64,000 nucleotides of DNA from Paenibacillus sp. FSL R7-0204. Lineage in GTDB: Bacteria; Bacillota; Bacilli; Paenibacillales; Paenibacillaceae. This document shows positions 44,425 through 53,681 of the stretch, one piece after another. Below the pieces are notes generated by a model, which had not been told where the DNA came from, ran no database searches, and was given only the letters and a program-made list of their open reading frames with translations. The position numbers and the translations under genes were made by a program. Each line of letters opens with the position of its first letter. The first letter of the stretch is position 1. The stretch is taken from assembly GCF_038002225.1 (NCBI RefSeq), contig NZ_JBBOCA010000001.1:1550001-1614000 (forward strand). Direction: 5' to 3'.

Positions 44425-46074
44425 ATGAGTAAAAGAAGCGTGTATTCGTTAATGATGGCATCCGTCATGACGGCAGGCCTGCTGGCCGGGTGCTCCGGGG
44501 GAAATAACACCAAGGATACGGCAGAATCCAGCAATAAGCCGGCCGAGACAGCCGCTGCTACGAACCAGGCCGAAGGGGCCTATCCTGATTATTCCAAGGG
44601 CTTCGGGAAAAAAGTCTCGCTTGACATTCCGGTCTATGAGCGTGCCTATGAAGGCTGGAACGTGTCCGATAACTACTATACCCGCTGGGTACAGGCGGAG
44701 TTCGGCGACAAATATAATATAGAGGTTAACTATGTGCCGATTACACGCTCCAAGGAAGTAACGGATTTCGAGCAGCTCCTGGCTTCGCACAAGGCTCCGG
44801 ATATTATTTTCCACTATGATATGCCGCAAGCGCTTACTTATTATGGTGAGGATGTGATGCAGCCGCTCGACTATGCAGAGATCCAGAATTATGCGCCGAC
44901 CTACTGGAAGAACATGGGTGAGACGATTGAACAGTATGGTACCGTGGATGATCAGAAGACCTTCTTCTTCGCTGCGCGCCCTGAAGCCGACAACTTCGTC
45001 AACATTATCCGCAAGGACTGGGTGGAAAAGGTAGGCATGAAGGTTGAGGATCTGACCTCGCTCGAGAAGTACAACGAGATGCTGGCCAAGTGGAAGGAAG
45101 CCGGACTCGGGGTAAGCGGAGGAAATCTGCTGCAGAACTTCTTCAACTTCAACTATCCGTTCCGTAAATGGCCGGTGGATGCGAAATATCGTGCGCTGTA
45201 TTCCGATCTCAGCGTGGCCGATCTGACTACGGAGGAGACTGAGGCTTACCTGCGTAACCTGAATTATCAGTATAATAATGGCCTGATTGATAAGGAATTC
45301 TATCTGCGCAATGATGAACCGAAGATTAAAGCTGAATTCGTGGCAGGCAAAACCGGCAACTTCGGCTTCTATCTGGCGAACAACACCGATGTTTTTGCGG
45401 CTACGCTGCAGAATAACCCGGATGCCGAATTTGCGGTAGTGCCTCCGTATGCGGGAGTTCCGGAAGGCAATAAGCCTCAGGGACGCGCTTACTGGCCGTT
45501 TGGCTTCATTATGGGAATTAACTATGAATCTACGCCGGAAGAACGCGCAGCCGTGTGGATGTATCTGGAATGGCTCAGCCAGCCGGAGAACCTGTTCAAG
45601 TTCCAGAACGGAATCGAAGGGGAGAACTATACGCTTGACGCAGACGGCATTGCGCTGAAGAATCCGGATTATAAGGGCGAAGCGGTGCTGGCACAGAACA
45701 ATAACAAGGACTACTGGGGTCTGGTGACGGAAATTGCCCAGTACCCGGATGAAGCTAAGACCCGCAAGGCCAACCTGCGTAACTGGGCACCGGCCGGTTA
45801 TGAGCCGCTGGCGGATGATCTGGTGAAGTATTATGACGAGGTTGCCGAATTCCGTACACCGGATGCGCTGTTCAATGTGGTGCTGGAGAAGGTGAACGAA
45901 TACAAGGCCGATCTGAACACGCTGTTCCAGGAGCTGTACGTGAAGGTGGTGCTTGCTCCGGAGGCTGAATTCGATGCTACGTATGAAGCCGCCAAGAAGA
46001 CGTATCTGGAGGCAGGCTACCAGGAGATTCTCGATGAGAAGCAGGCAGCAATTGATGCAGGGAAATTCCGTTAA
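44425..46074 (+). CDS. Extracellular solute-binding lipoprotein of the CUT1 importer (LplA-like)
   Basis: The product is 549 residues with a lipoprotein signal ending in lipobox LAGC (about residue 23), a Ser/Thr/Ala-rich linker and a two-lobed family-1 type binding domain. The size and aromatic-rich middle (WPFGFIMGINYES, EWLSQPENLFKFQNG) match the large LplA-type proteins that bind oligosaccharides such as uronates or pectin fragments. The ligand is not deducible. A strong hairpin follows. Confidence 0.9.
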   Translation: MSKRSVYSLMMASVMTAGLLAGCSGGNNTKDTAESSNKPAETAAATNQAEGAYPDYSKGFGKKVSLDIPVYERAYEGWNVSDNYYTRWVQAEFGDKYNIEVNYVPITRSKEVTDFEQLLASHKAPDIIFHYDMPQALTYYGEDVMQPLDYAEIQNYAPTYWKNMGETIEQYGTVDDQKTFFFAARPEADNFVNIIRKDWVEKVGMKVEDLTSLEKYNEMLAKWKEAGLGVSGGNLLQNFFNFNYPFRKWPVDAKYRALYSDLSVADLTTEETEAYLRNLNYQYNNGLIDKEFYLRNDEPKIKAEFVAGKTGNFGFYLANNTDVFAATLQNNPDAEFAVVPPYAGVPEGNKPQGRAYWPFGFIMGINYESTPEERAAVWMYLEWLSQPENLFKFQNGIEGENYTLDADGIALKNPDYKGEAVLAQNNNKDYWGLVTEIAQYPDEAKTRKANLRNWAPAGYEPLADDLVKYYDEVAEFRTPDALFNVVLEKVNEYKADLNTLFQELYVKVVLAPEAEFDATYEAAKKTYLEAGYQEILDEKQAAIDAGKFR

Positions 46075-46124
46075 TGCAGTATAAGTCTGGCTTAGTATAG
46101 CAAAAGAAGTACCCGGCAGTATCC

Positions 46125-46170
46125 TCACCCGGCAGGCTGATCCGTAGTATTACGGAGGCTTGCCGGGTGA
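46125..46170. terminator. Hairpin between the binding-protein gene and the convergent LysR gene
   Basis: TCACCCGGCA (46125-46134) pairs with TGCCGGGTGA (46161-46170), with an inner TCCGTA/TACGGA stem. No T-run is present. Confidence 0.55.
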
Positions 46171-46187
46171 TTGCGTGTTCCCCGCCG

Positions 46188-47087
46188 CTACTCGCGGCTA
46201 TTGAGGAAGACATCCTCCGTTACCTGCACCAGGCAGCGCGCTGCCGTGCTGAGTCCGCCGCTGCTTTGGTAGATGAGGCAAGTGGTCCGCTGCGTCTGCT
46301 CCAGCTCCTTGATGTGCAGGGAGACCAGTCCCCCGCCGTTCAGCAGCTCCGGACGCAAGTAAGAGTTCGGCAGCAGGGCCGCAGCCTTGATCGTCGGCAG
46401 CAGGCGGACGATGGCCTCGAAGGAGTCGATCTCCATCCGTACATCGGGATCAACCCCGCAGCGCTGGAACAGATCATCTGTCGTCCGGCGGTACCAGGTT
46501 CCCTTGGAGAAAAGAATCATCGGCAGCCGGGAGAGATGCTCCATGGTGAGCCGTGGCGTCAGGGTCAGCGGATGCTGCTCGGAGACAACCAGCCGGAGCT
46601 GGTCCTCGAACAGCGGGATGCAGCGCAGCCCCGGCTCCTGCACCTGGGAGGCGATGATGGCCACATCGCATTTGCCTTCGCTGACAGCGGTGACCATCTC
46701 ATGAGTCTTCCCGGTGATAAGCTTTAGCTCGGCTGCCGGATACTTCTCAGTGTACGCTTTTACCAGAGGAGGCAAGGTTGTCTGCAGTGTGGTCAGGCTG
46801 GCGCCCAGGGTTACGAGCTGCGGCTCGCCCTCCTTGAACTTCGATAACGCTTCCAGGAACTTGGAACGCTGCTGACGCTGCTCCAGCGCATAGGTGTAGG
46901 TAAGGCGGCCTACCTCTGTAAGCTCCAGGCGCTTGCCGAAGCGGTTGAACAGGGCGACGCCGAGCCGCTCCTCCAGCTTGGAGATTTTGCGGGAGAGGGC
47001 CGGCTGGGACAGGTTGAGCTGGCGCGAGGCCCGGTTCAGGCTGGAGTGCTCCACCACCGCAGCAAAAGCATCTAAATCATCATACAT
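46188..47087 (-). CDS. LysR-family transcriptional regulator, divergent from sdhCAB
   Basis: The product is 299 residues from ATG 47087 (GAGAGGAG about 11 bases upstream); an N-terminal extension of 30 codons has no site. The winged helix is clear (AAVVEHSSLNRASRQLNLSQPALSRKISKLEERLG) and a periplasmic-binding-like effector domain follows. Divergent placement 414 bp from sdhC suggests that it controls sdhCAB, as LysR proteins commonly regulate the neighbour. The effector, perhaps a TCA-cycle acid, is inference. Confidence 0.88.
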   Translation of the reverse strand: MYDDLDAFAAVVEHSSLNRASRQLNLSQPALSRKISKLEERLGVALFNRFGKRLELTEVGRLTYTYALEQRQQRSKFLEALSKFKEGEPQLVTLGASLTTLQTTLPPLVKAYTEKYPAAELKLITGKTHEMVTAVSEGKCDVAIIASQVQEPGLRCIPLFEDQLRLVVSEQHPLTLTPRLTMEHLSRLPMILFSKGTWYRRTTDDLFQRCGVDPDVRMEIDSFEAIVRLLPTIKAAALLPNSYLRPELLNGGGLVSLHIKELEQTQRTTCLIYQSSGGLSTAARCLVQVTEDVFLNSRE

Positions 47088-47501
47088 TTCATAGTGCTCC
47101 TCTCTTCCAAATCCCATACAACTGTGATAAAAGGCATAGCCGATGAGCCAAGGTTCTCCTGATGGGCAGGAAGACAACCCTAAATTGTAAGTTATTAACG
47201 AAGCTAAATGAGAATTATTATCATATTAAAAATATTCTTATGCAATTATTGTATAACGATTAATAATTAGATTGCAATTCCCTTATAAGCAAAAAAAGAG
47301 TAACATGAAAAGTGACACAAGATATTCACATATTGTGAATTATTCAGCAAAGTCCGGGAAAACAATGGATAGTGGTGCAAACAGACCATTAGCAGGTAAA
47401 TCAAGACTGCCGCTGCCCTGTTTCAACTGTACTCCCGGCGGTGTATGCTCTTTAAAAAGACTTGTGAAAACGCTGTTTTATATGGAAAGGGGACACTTTG
47501 C
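47088..47501. promoter_or_regulatory. Divergent lysR-sdhC control region
   Basis: The 414-bp AT-rich gap holds TGAGAATTATTATCA (47209-47223), a 7-1-7 Fur-box-like sequence with one mismatch to TGATAATnATTATCA, and the palindrome ATTCACA-TAT-TGTGAAT (47324-47340), a candidate operator for the LysR protein or a Rex/Fnr-like factor. No convincing promoter hexamers could be fixed. Confidence 0.5.
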
Positions 47502-48167
47502 ATGAGAGGATTTTATTCCAGAAAGATTCATTCCTTGCTCGGCGTTATCCCGCTCGGGGCATTCTTCCTTGAGCACATGCTGACGAACTTCGCAGCAGTA
47601 GAGGGTGGCGCTTCCGGTTTCACAGACAGTGTGCTGTGGCTGAACAGCCTGCCGCTGGTCTTCTTCCTGGAATTGTTCGGCATCTGGCTGCCGCTGCTGT
47701 ACCACGGAGTATACGGCCTGTACATCGCGTACCAGTCGAAGCCGAACCTGAACCGCTACAATCTTGAGCGCAACTGGCGTTATACGCTGCAGCGGATCAG
47801 CGGAGTCGTCACCTTCATCTTCATTGTCTGGCATCTGTGGGACACCCGCGTCCAGGTAGCGCTCGGCAAGGTGGAGCATGATCAGCTTGGCGGAGTGATG
47901 CATAACATTGTGACCCAGCCGCTGCTGATGACACTCTATATTGTCGGAATCGTGGCCGCCTGCTTCCACTTCTCCAATGGTCTATGGTCGTTCCTGATCA
48001 GCTGGGGAATCACGGTGGGTCCGCGTTCGCAGAGAGTATCATCCGTACTTTGCCTCGGTATTTTCGTTATCGTTACTTTCATGTTCGTCCTGTCGCTGGT
48101 TACCTTCCGTAACGATGAATTCCAAACTGCCGCTACGGCGATGCAGTCAGTGCGCAGTTTTATTTAA
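47502..48167 (+). CDS. sdhC: Succinate dehydrogenase cytochrome b558 subunit
   Basis: This is a 221-residue membrane subunit with five spans and the heme-ligating His pattern of the Bacillus type (SRKIHSLLGVIPLGAFFLEHML, LYHGVYGLYI, FIVWHLWDTR, CFHFSNGLWSFLISWG). It anchors SdhAB and passes electrons to menaquinone through two hemes. ATG 47502 has AAAGGGG upstream; the earlier in-frame start is rejected. The gap to sdhA is 254 bp, longer than usual, and holds a hairpin element. Confidence 0.94.
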   Translation: MRGFYSRKIHSLLGVIPLGAFFLEHMLTNFAAVEGGASGFTDSVLWLNSLPLVFFLELFGIWLPLLYHGVYGLYIAYQSKPNLNRYNLERNWRYTLQRISGVVTFIFIVWHLWDTRVQVALGKVEHDQLGGVMHNIVTQPLLMTLYIVGIVAACFHFSNGLWSFLISWGITVGPRSQRVSSVLCLGIFVIVTFMFVLSLVTFRNDEFQTAATAMQSVRSFI

Positions 48168-48169
48168 AA

Positions 48170-48275
48170 TAGAAGAATGTATAGGTTTCACGCTATACAT
48201 TATCCTTCTATTTCTCGCTGAAACGGTACCGTCCTTTTCAAGGACGGCAAAGCCGTTCCCACTTGAGAATATAGA
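48170..48275 (+). repeat. Hairpin element copy 1 (inverted partner at 51203-51300)
   Basis: About 100 bp containing AATGTATAG-N8-CTATACATT (48176-48201) and CCGTCCTT-TTC-AAGGACGG (about 48230-48247). The same sequence in reverse orientation occurs after sdhB. Confidence 0.85.
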
Positions 48276-48421
48276 GGTGCGTGGAAGCGGTTAACTTGTG
48301 CTGCTGACACTACGAAGAAGCGGATCTTCCGCAACACTAAAGCGTATGCTTCCGATGCGAGTTTTGTACGATGAGGAATCAGGAAGCAGACGCAGACAAA
48401 ACTTTTAGGAGGGGAACAATC

Positions 48422-50164
48422 ATGGCATCAGCCGATATCATCATCGTGGGCGGCGGTCTGGCCGGCCTGATGGCTACCATTAAGGCCGCTGAATCCGGCG
48501 CGCATGTACATCTATTCTCACTGGTCCCTGTCAAAAGATCACATTCCGTCTGCGCGCAAGGCGGCATCAATGGCGCTGTGAATACCAAGGGCGAGGGTGA
48601 CTCGCCTTGGGAGCATTTCGACGATACCGTCTACGGCGGCGACTTCCTGGCCAACCAGCCTCCGGTGAAAGCCATGTGCGAAGCGGCACCAGGCATTATT
48701 CACCTGATGGACCGGATGGGCGTAATGTTCAACCGCACCCCTGAGGGACTGCTCGACTTCCGCCGGTTCGGTGGAACAAAGCGCCACCGCACAGCCTTTG
48801 CCGGGGCGACTACCGGCCAGCAGCTGCTGTATGCACTGGATGAGCAGGTGCGCCGCTGGGAAGCGGAAGGTCTGGTTACCAAGAGCGAGAACTGGGAATT
48901 CCTCTCGGTGATTCTGGATGACGAGCGGGTCTGCCGCGGCATCAGCGCCCAGAATCTCAAGACGATGGAGATTCAGACTTTCCCGGCGGACGCGGTCATT
49001 CTGGCCAGCGGCGGTCCGGGGATTATTTTCGGCAAAACCACGAATTCGGTCATCAACACAGGAACCGCAGCAAGCGCCGTGTATCAACAGGGTGTGCATT
49101 ATGCGAACGGGGAATTCATTCAGATTCACCCGACGGCGATTCCCGGCGATGACAAGCTGCGGCTGATGTCGGAATCGGCGCGCGGTGAAGGCGGACGGAT
49201 CTGGACCTATAAGGACGGCAAACCGTGGTACTTCCTTGAAGAGAAATATCCTTCGTACGGTAACCTGGTGCCTCGCGATATTGCTACCCGTGAGATTTTC
49301 AATGTGTGTGTGGATCAGGGGCTGGGTATTAACGGCGAGAACATGGTCTACCTGGATCTGTCGCATAAGGACCCGAAGGAGCTCGACGTCAAGCTGGGCG
49401 GCATTATCGAGATCTACGAGAAGTTCATGGGGGATGATCCCCGCAAAATTCCGATGAAAATCTTCCCGGCTGTGCATTATTCAATGGGCGGCATGTGGGT
49501 CGACTATAATCAAATGACGAATATTCCCGGCTTGTTCGCAGCAGGGGAATGTGAATATCAATACCACGGGGCCAACCGTCTGGGAGCGAATTCCCTGGTC
49601 TCTGCCATTTATGGCGGGATGGTCTCCGGTCCGAAGGCTGTGGAATACATCAAGGGCCTTAAGAAATCGGTGCAGGATATCTCCTCCACGGTGTTCGACA
49701 GCTTCCACAAGACGCAGACCGATAAATATGAGTCGCTGCTGGGGATGACTGGCACAGAGAATGCTTACGTGATCCATAAGGAGCTTGGCGAGTGGATGAC
49801 GGCGAACATGACCGTGGTGCGTGAGAACAAAAAGCTGGAAGCGACGATCGGCAAAATCAAAGAGCTGAAGGAACGCTACAAGAATATCAATATGAGCGAC
49901 ACTTCGCGCTGGAGCAACCAGGGGGTAGCATTCACCCGCCAGCTGTGGAACATGCTGGAGCTGTCAGAGGCGATGACGCTTGGAGCGCTGCTGCGCAACG
50001 AGAGCCGGGGCGCACATTACAAGCCGGAGTTCCCGACGCGTAACGATGAGGAATTCCTCAAGACCACCAAAGCCGCATGGACAGCAGACGGCCCGCAGAT
50101 CTCATACGAGGAAGTCGATGTATCGCTGATTCCTCCGCGCGTGCGGGATTACTCGAAGGACTGA
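48422..50164 (+). CDS. sdhA: Succinate dehydrogenase flavoprotein subunit
   Basis: The product is 580 residues from ATG 48422 (GGAGGGGAA site). It has the FAD motif IIIVGGGLAGLMATIKA, the covalent-FAD His in RSHSVCAQGGINGAVN, the active-site Arg/His in HPTAIPG and RLGANSL, and the normal length for the Bacillus type. It oxidises succinate to fumarate on the cytoplasmic side. It is followed 38 bp later by sdhB. Confidence 0.97.
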   Translation: MASADIIIVGGGLAGLMATIKAAESGAHVHLFSLVPVKRSHSVCAQGGINGAVNTKGEGDSPWEHFDDTVYGGDFLANQPPVKAMCEAAPGIIHLMDRMGVMFNRTPEGLLDFRRFGGTKRHRTAFAGATTGQQLLYALDEQVRRWEAEGLVTKSENWEFLSVILDDERVCRGISAQNLKTMEIQTFPADAVILASGGPGIIFGKTTNSVINTGTAASAVYQQGVHYANGEFIQIHPTAIPGDDKLRLMSESARGEGGRIWTYKDGKPWYFLEEKYPSYGNLVPRDIATREIFNVCVDQGLGINGENMVYLDLSHKDPKELDVKLGGIIEIYEKFMGDDPRKIPMKIFPAVHYSMGGMWVDYNQMTNIPGLFAAGECEYQYHGANRLGANSLVSAIYGGMVSGPKAVEYIKGLKKSVQDISSTVFDSFHKTQTDKYESLLGMTGTENAYVIHKELGEWMTANMTVVRENKKLEATIGKIKELKERYKNINMSDTSRWSNQGVAFTRQLWNMLELSEAMTLGALLRNESRGAHYKPEFPTRNDEEFLKTTKAAWTADGPQISYEEVDVSLIPPRVRDYSKD

Positions 50165-50202
50165 CAGGTTAGACTAACCAAATTTTCTAGGAGGTAACTG
50201 AC

Positions 50203-50967
50203 ATGGCGGAAACAGCAGCAGCTCCCAAAAACGTGAAATTTATTATTACCCGCCAGGATGAACCGGAGACCAGCCCCTATACGGAGGAGTTCGAGCTTGC
50301 CTACCGTCCGGGGATGAACGTAATCAGTGCGCTGATGGAGATTCAGCGGAATCCGGTGAATGCGAAAGGCGATAATACGGTTCCTGTATGCTGGGAATCC
50401 AACTGTCTGGAAGAGGTCTGCGGCGCCTGCTCCATGGTCATCAACGGCAAGCCCCGTCAGGCCTGTGCCGCGCTGATCGACAATCTGGAGCAGCCGGTGC
50501 GCATTGAGCCGATGAAGACCTTCCCGGTTGTCCGCGACCTGGTGATTGACCGCAGCCGGATGTTCAATGCCCTGAAGCGGGTCAAGGCCTGGATTCCGAT
50601 TGACGGCACGTATGATCTCGGTCCGGGACCGCGTATGCCGGAGAAGAAGCGCCAGTGGGCCTATGAGCTGTCCAAATGCATGACCTGTGGCGTCTGCCTG
50701 GAGGCTTGTCCGAATGTCAACGAGAAGACCAACTTCATCGGGCCGGCAGCCATCTCGCAGGTTCGCCTGTTCAACGCTCACCCGACAGGTGAGATGAACG
50801 CAGAAGAGCGCCTGGATGCGGTCATGGGAGACGGCGGCATCGACGGCTGCGGCAACTCGCAGAACTGTGTGCGGGCTTGCCCGAAGGGCATTCCGCTCAC
50901 GACCTCCATTGCCGAGATCAACAAGCAGACAACCAAGCATATGTTCAAGCGCTGGCTGGGTGTCTGA
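50203..50967 (+). CDS. sdhB: Succinate dehydrogenase iron-sulfur subunit
   Basis: The product is 254 residues: N-terminal plant-ferredoxin domain with CWESNCLEEVCGACSMVINGK for the 2Fe-2S cluster, then CMTCGVCLEACPNV and CGNSQNCVRACPKGIPL for the 4Fe-4S and 3Fe-4S clusters. It carries electrons from SdhA to the SdhC hemes. GAGGTAAC precedes the ATG. A terminator follows. Confidence 0.97.
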   Translation: MAETAAAPKNVKFIITRQDEPETSPYTEEFELAYRPGMNVISALMEIQRNPVNAKGDNTVPVCWESNCLEEVCGACSMVINGKPRQACAALIDNLEQPVRIEPMKTFPVVRDLVIDRSRMFNALKRVKAWIPIDGTYDLGPGPRMPEKKRQWAYELSKCMTCGVCLEACPNVNEKTNFIGPAAISQVRLFNAHPTGEMNAEERLDAVMGDGGIDGCGNSQNCVRACPKGIPLTTSIAEINKQTTKHMFKRWLGV

Positions 50968-51005
50968 CCATATTTCAGACCCTTCGTCTATAAACAGAAT
51001 CTTAG

Positions 51006-51041
51006 CAGGCCATTCAGGTGTCATTCCTGGGTGGCCTGTTT
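51006..51041 (+). terminator. Terminator of sdhCAB
   Basis: CAGGCCATTCAGG (51006-51018) pairs with CCTGGGTGGCCTG (51026-51038) with two G-U pairs, followed by TTT. Confidence 0.7.
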
Positions 51042-51202
51042 GGCTGCGCCTGGCATAGTAACAGGTACGGATGTTTCTGGCCGGCTGGAAAAAGGGTACA
51101 TGTGTAGACAGCCTGTAATGAAGAGCCTGAAGCTGCATAGAATAGCCATACGTCTGCAGGTTCCAATAAATATAGGTGTATATGTTATAATCTACATAGC
51201 CA

Positions 51203-51300
51203 AGTGGAAACGGCTTTGCCGTCCTTTTAAAGGACGGTATCGTTTCAGCGAGAAATAGAAGGATAATTTATAGCGTAAAACCTATAAATTCTTATATTTT
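51203..51300 (-). repeat. Hairpin element copy 2, inverted relative to copy 1
   Basis: In reverse complement it matches copy 1 over about 100 bp with roughly one difference in ten. The stem here reads AATTTATAG/CTATAAATT (51265-51290), so the G-C pair of copy 1 is replaced by a T-A pair on both sides. The rest of the 50968-51335 gap holds only the sdh terminator. Confidence 0.85.
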
Positions 51301-51335
51301 GAAGATAACCGTCTGACAGCGGATAACGGGGAGGA

Positions 51336-52175
51336 ATGACTGTGATTTGCCGTGAACAGGATGGAATGCTTGTAATGACGAAGCAGCATGAGCACGGGCT
51401 GCTGGCCGGAGAATTTGCTAAGTGGTTCAAGGAAGAACATACGCCTGCGGAAGGCCGCCGGGCTGAGGTACTGTGGGCAGTAAGCAACCATGACCGGGGC
51501 TGGATTGATCTGGATGAGACACCGTTCTGGAATGATGCGGAGGGGCTGCCCTACAGCTTCCTCGATTTTCCGGTTGTGCCGAAGCTGACCTTTTATAGAC
51601 GGGGAATCGATGAGATTGAAGCGGAGACGCCATACGGGGCGCTGCTGTGCAGTTCGCATTTTGAACGGTTAATTGAGGTGTCGGGTGAGGAATGCCCGGA
51701 GCTGACGCAATATCTGCAGGATGAAGCGGACCGCCGCGCCCGTATCCACCGGGCGCTGGAGCAGAGCAAGCCGCTTGAAGAAGGCGAGCTGTATTATGAT
51801 GCCAGACTGCTGCAGTTCTGCGATGATCTGTCGCTGTTCCTGGCGCTTAGTAGGCCGGGCAGCGCCGAATCCGAGAAGCACCCCTGGTTCGCAGACGGCT
51901 TCTCCGGCAGTGAGGAGTTCAGCTTCACCTCCGGCCGTGCCATTGAGGCGGAGTGGCAGGACAGTGCTACGCTGACCCTGACTCCGTTCCCGTTCACGCA
52001 GGAGGTTGAAGTCAATTTCAAGCAGCGGCGGGTCAGCCGGGCGGACATTAAGGATAAGGGAATTGCCCGCGCCTACCGCGAGGCTCCTGAGGAAGAATGC
52101 CGGATCAAGGTCATTAGCGGACCGGAGGAAGATTCGCGGGCTAAGACTGGAGCGGGTTACCGCACTAAGGGATAG
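51336..52175 (+). CDS. DUF3891-family protein
   Basis: This is a 279-residue soluble protein of the DUF3891 family, unknown in function. Conserved-looking His residues occur in KQHEHGLLAGEFA and AVSNHDRGWIDLDE, which recalls an HD-like metal site, and a Glu-rich middle region follows. ATG 51336 lies a few bases after GGGGAGGAA. It follows the hairpin element and is followed by a K+ channel gene about 100 bp on. Confidence 0.75.
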   Translation: MTVICREQDGMLVMTKQHEHGLLAGEFAKWFKEEHTPAEGRRAEVLWAVSNHDRGWIDLDETPFWNDAEGLPYSFLDFPVVPKLTFYRRGIDEIEAETPYGALLCSSHFERLIEVSGEECPELTQYLQDEADRRARIHRALEQSKPLEEGELYYDARLLQFCDDLSLFLALSRPGSAESEKHPWFADGFSGSEEFSFTSGRAIEAEWQDSATLTLTPFPFTQEVEVNFKQRRVSRADIKDKGIARAYREAPEEECRIKVISGPEEDSRAKTGAGYRTKG

Positions 52176-52279
52176 TATAAGTCCGGGCTAGCCGCTGCTC
52201 TGCGAGTATCGTCATGACCGGATAAGGACCTTCCCGGCGGGAAGCCGGGAGCATAGAACAGGAGCGTAAAGGCTATGGC

Positions 52280-52675
52280 ATGGTGGATCTGCTGAACCTG
52301 ATCGAACTGGGCAACCTTGTGTCATGCAACCGGGGACTGCGCGGACTGATTCTGTTTTGTGTCCTGGCTTCAATCCTGTTCTATATTCTGTTTGGACAGT
52401 CTTCGTTCCAGGGAGAAGGCTTGGGCCAGGATCTGCTTAGACAGTTGATTACATTCCTCTATTTCAGCGTGGCTACTTTTACGACAGTCGGTTACGGGGA
52501 TATAGCTCCCATAGACAATACCTCAAGGCTGGTCGTAGTTATGCAGATCTGCTTCAGCTTCATTACGGTCGCCTATGCGCTGTCTATGCTGGGGTTGTTC
52601 CGCAAGATTCTTGGGGTAAATACTGCGGAGGAAGAGATTGAGGCAGCCATTGAAGTAGATATTGATGAGAATTAA
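52280..52675 (+). CDS. Two-span potassium channel protein
   Basis: This is a 131-residue protein with two hydrophobic helices and between them the K+ selectivity filter in FTTVGYGDIAPID. There is no cytosolic gating domain, only a short acidic tail. It resembles small Ion_trans_2 channels. An AGGAG lies at 52260-52264, 15 bases upstream. It is separate from ktrBA but adds to K+ handling. Confidence 0.85.
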   Translation: MVDLLNLIELGNLVSCNRGLRGLILFCVLASILFYILFGQSSFQGEGLGQDLLRQLITFLYFSVATFTTVGYGDIAPIDNTSRLVVVMQICFSFITVAYALSMLGLFRKILGVNTAEEEIEAAIEVDIDEN

Positions 52676-52696
52676 GACAGAGAGGAGAATCTCCCT

Positions 52697-53629
52697 ATGA
52701 AAAAATCGTTCGGAGGCTCTCCCGAGCGTACGGTTCCTGCGGCTGCGGACGGCCCGGGAACGGGCTCCCCTCCGCAGGAAGGCGTGAGCGGCCGCAAGAT
52801 GACCCGCCGCCAGTTCCTGGCCCGGGGGGCAGGAGCGGTAGTCGGCGCAGGTCTCCTCGCCGGCGGCTATGCCTGGCAGGGGGAGCCGAACTGGTTAGAG
52901 GTGACCCGCCGGGAGCTGCCGCTTGCGGAGCTGCCGTCCGCATTCGCTGGGACCCGGCTGGTCCATTTCAGCGATGTGCATCTGGGCTTCAACAAGGATG
53001 CGAAGGATCTGGCCCGGCTGACGAAGCATATCAAGGAAGAGCAGCCGGATCTGATCTGCTTCACCGGGGATATCGTGGACAGCTATGCCGAAGATCTGAC
53101 TGACTCGGTCCCCCTTCTCGCAGAGCTTAAGGCTCCGCTTGGGAAGTATGCCATCCTCGGGAATCATGATTACAAGAATACGGAGCTGCTGACCCGTCTG
53201 CTGACGGAGGCCGGATTCCGCGTCCTGCGGAACGAGTCCTATCTGATCAAGCAAGGCGGAGCGACGATTGCCATAGCAGGACTGGATGATATGCTGCACG
53301 GCAAGCCGGACCCGGAGGCAGCCGTCCGGGATATTCCAGACGGCATCTTCACGGTGCTGCTGATGCATGAGCCGGATTACGCTGAGGTGGCGGAAGCGTA
53401 TCCTTTTCACCTTCAGCTCTCAGGTCATAGCCATGGCGGTCAGATTCGTCTGCCGCTGCTCGGAGCGCCTTTCACGCCTTATGGATCTAAGAAATACATA
53501 GACGGCTTGTATCATACAGAGAATAAGGCGATGCCGGTGTATGTGAACAGGGGTTTTGGCGAGACAATGATGCCGCTGCGCTTCCTGTGCCGCCCGGAGC
53601 TTACCGTGCTGACTCTGCGCCGGGGGTAG
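52697..53629 (+). CDS. Tat-type metallophosphoesterase (YkuE/YaeI-like)
   Basis: This is a 310-residue calcineurin-like phosphoesterase. Metal motifs are complete: HFSDVHLGF, CFTGDIVDS, GNHDY and LSGHSHGGQ. A twin-arginine motif TRRQFLARG near residue 36 and the following hydrophobic stretch indicate Tat export. Relatives hydrolyse UDP-diacylglucosamine-like or phosphodiester substrates at the cell surface. It is 21 bp after the channel gene. Confidence 0.9.
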   Translation: MKKSFGGSPERTVPAAADGPGTGSPPQEGVSGRKMTRRQFLARGAGAVVGAGLLAGGYAWQGEPNWLEVTRRELPLAELPSAFAGTRLVHFSDVHLGFNKDAKDLARLTKHIKEEQPDLICFTGDIVDSYAEDLTDSVPLLAELKAPLGKYAILGNHDYKNTELLTRLLTEAGFRVLRNESYLIKQGGATIAIAGLDDMLHGKPDPEAAVRDIPDGIFTVLLMHEPDYAEVAEAYPFHLQLSGHSHGGQIRLPLLGAPFTPYGSKKYIDGLYHTENKAMPVYVNRGFGETMMPLRFLCRPELTVLTLRRG

Positions 53630-53681
53630 CTGGACTGCAAGAGAGGGGCGCCATAGCCGGAAGAAGAAGAGGGAGAAGTTC

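Noticed and set aside
44449..46128. Long minus-strand frame of 559 codons
   Set aside because: It mirrors the solute-binding lipoprotein gene, whose signal peptide and operon context are clear.
48170..51300. Composite transposon around sdhAB
   Set aside because: No transposase, no target-site duplication seen, and the enclosed genes are core metabolism.
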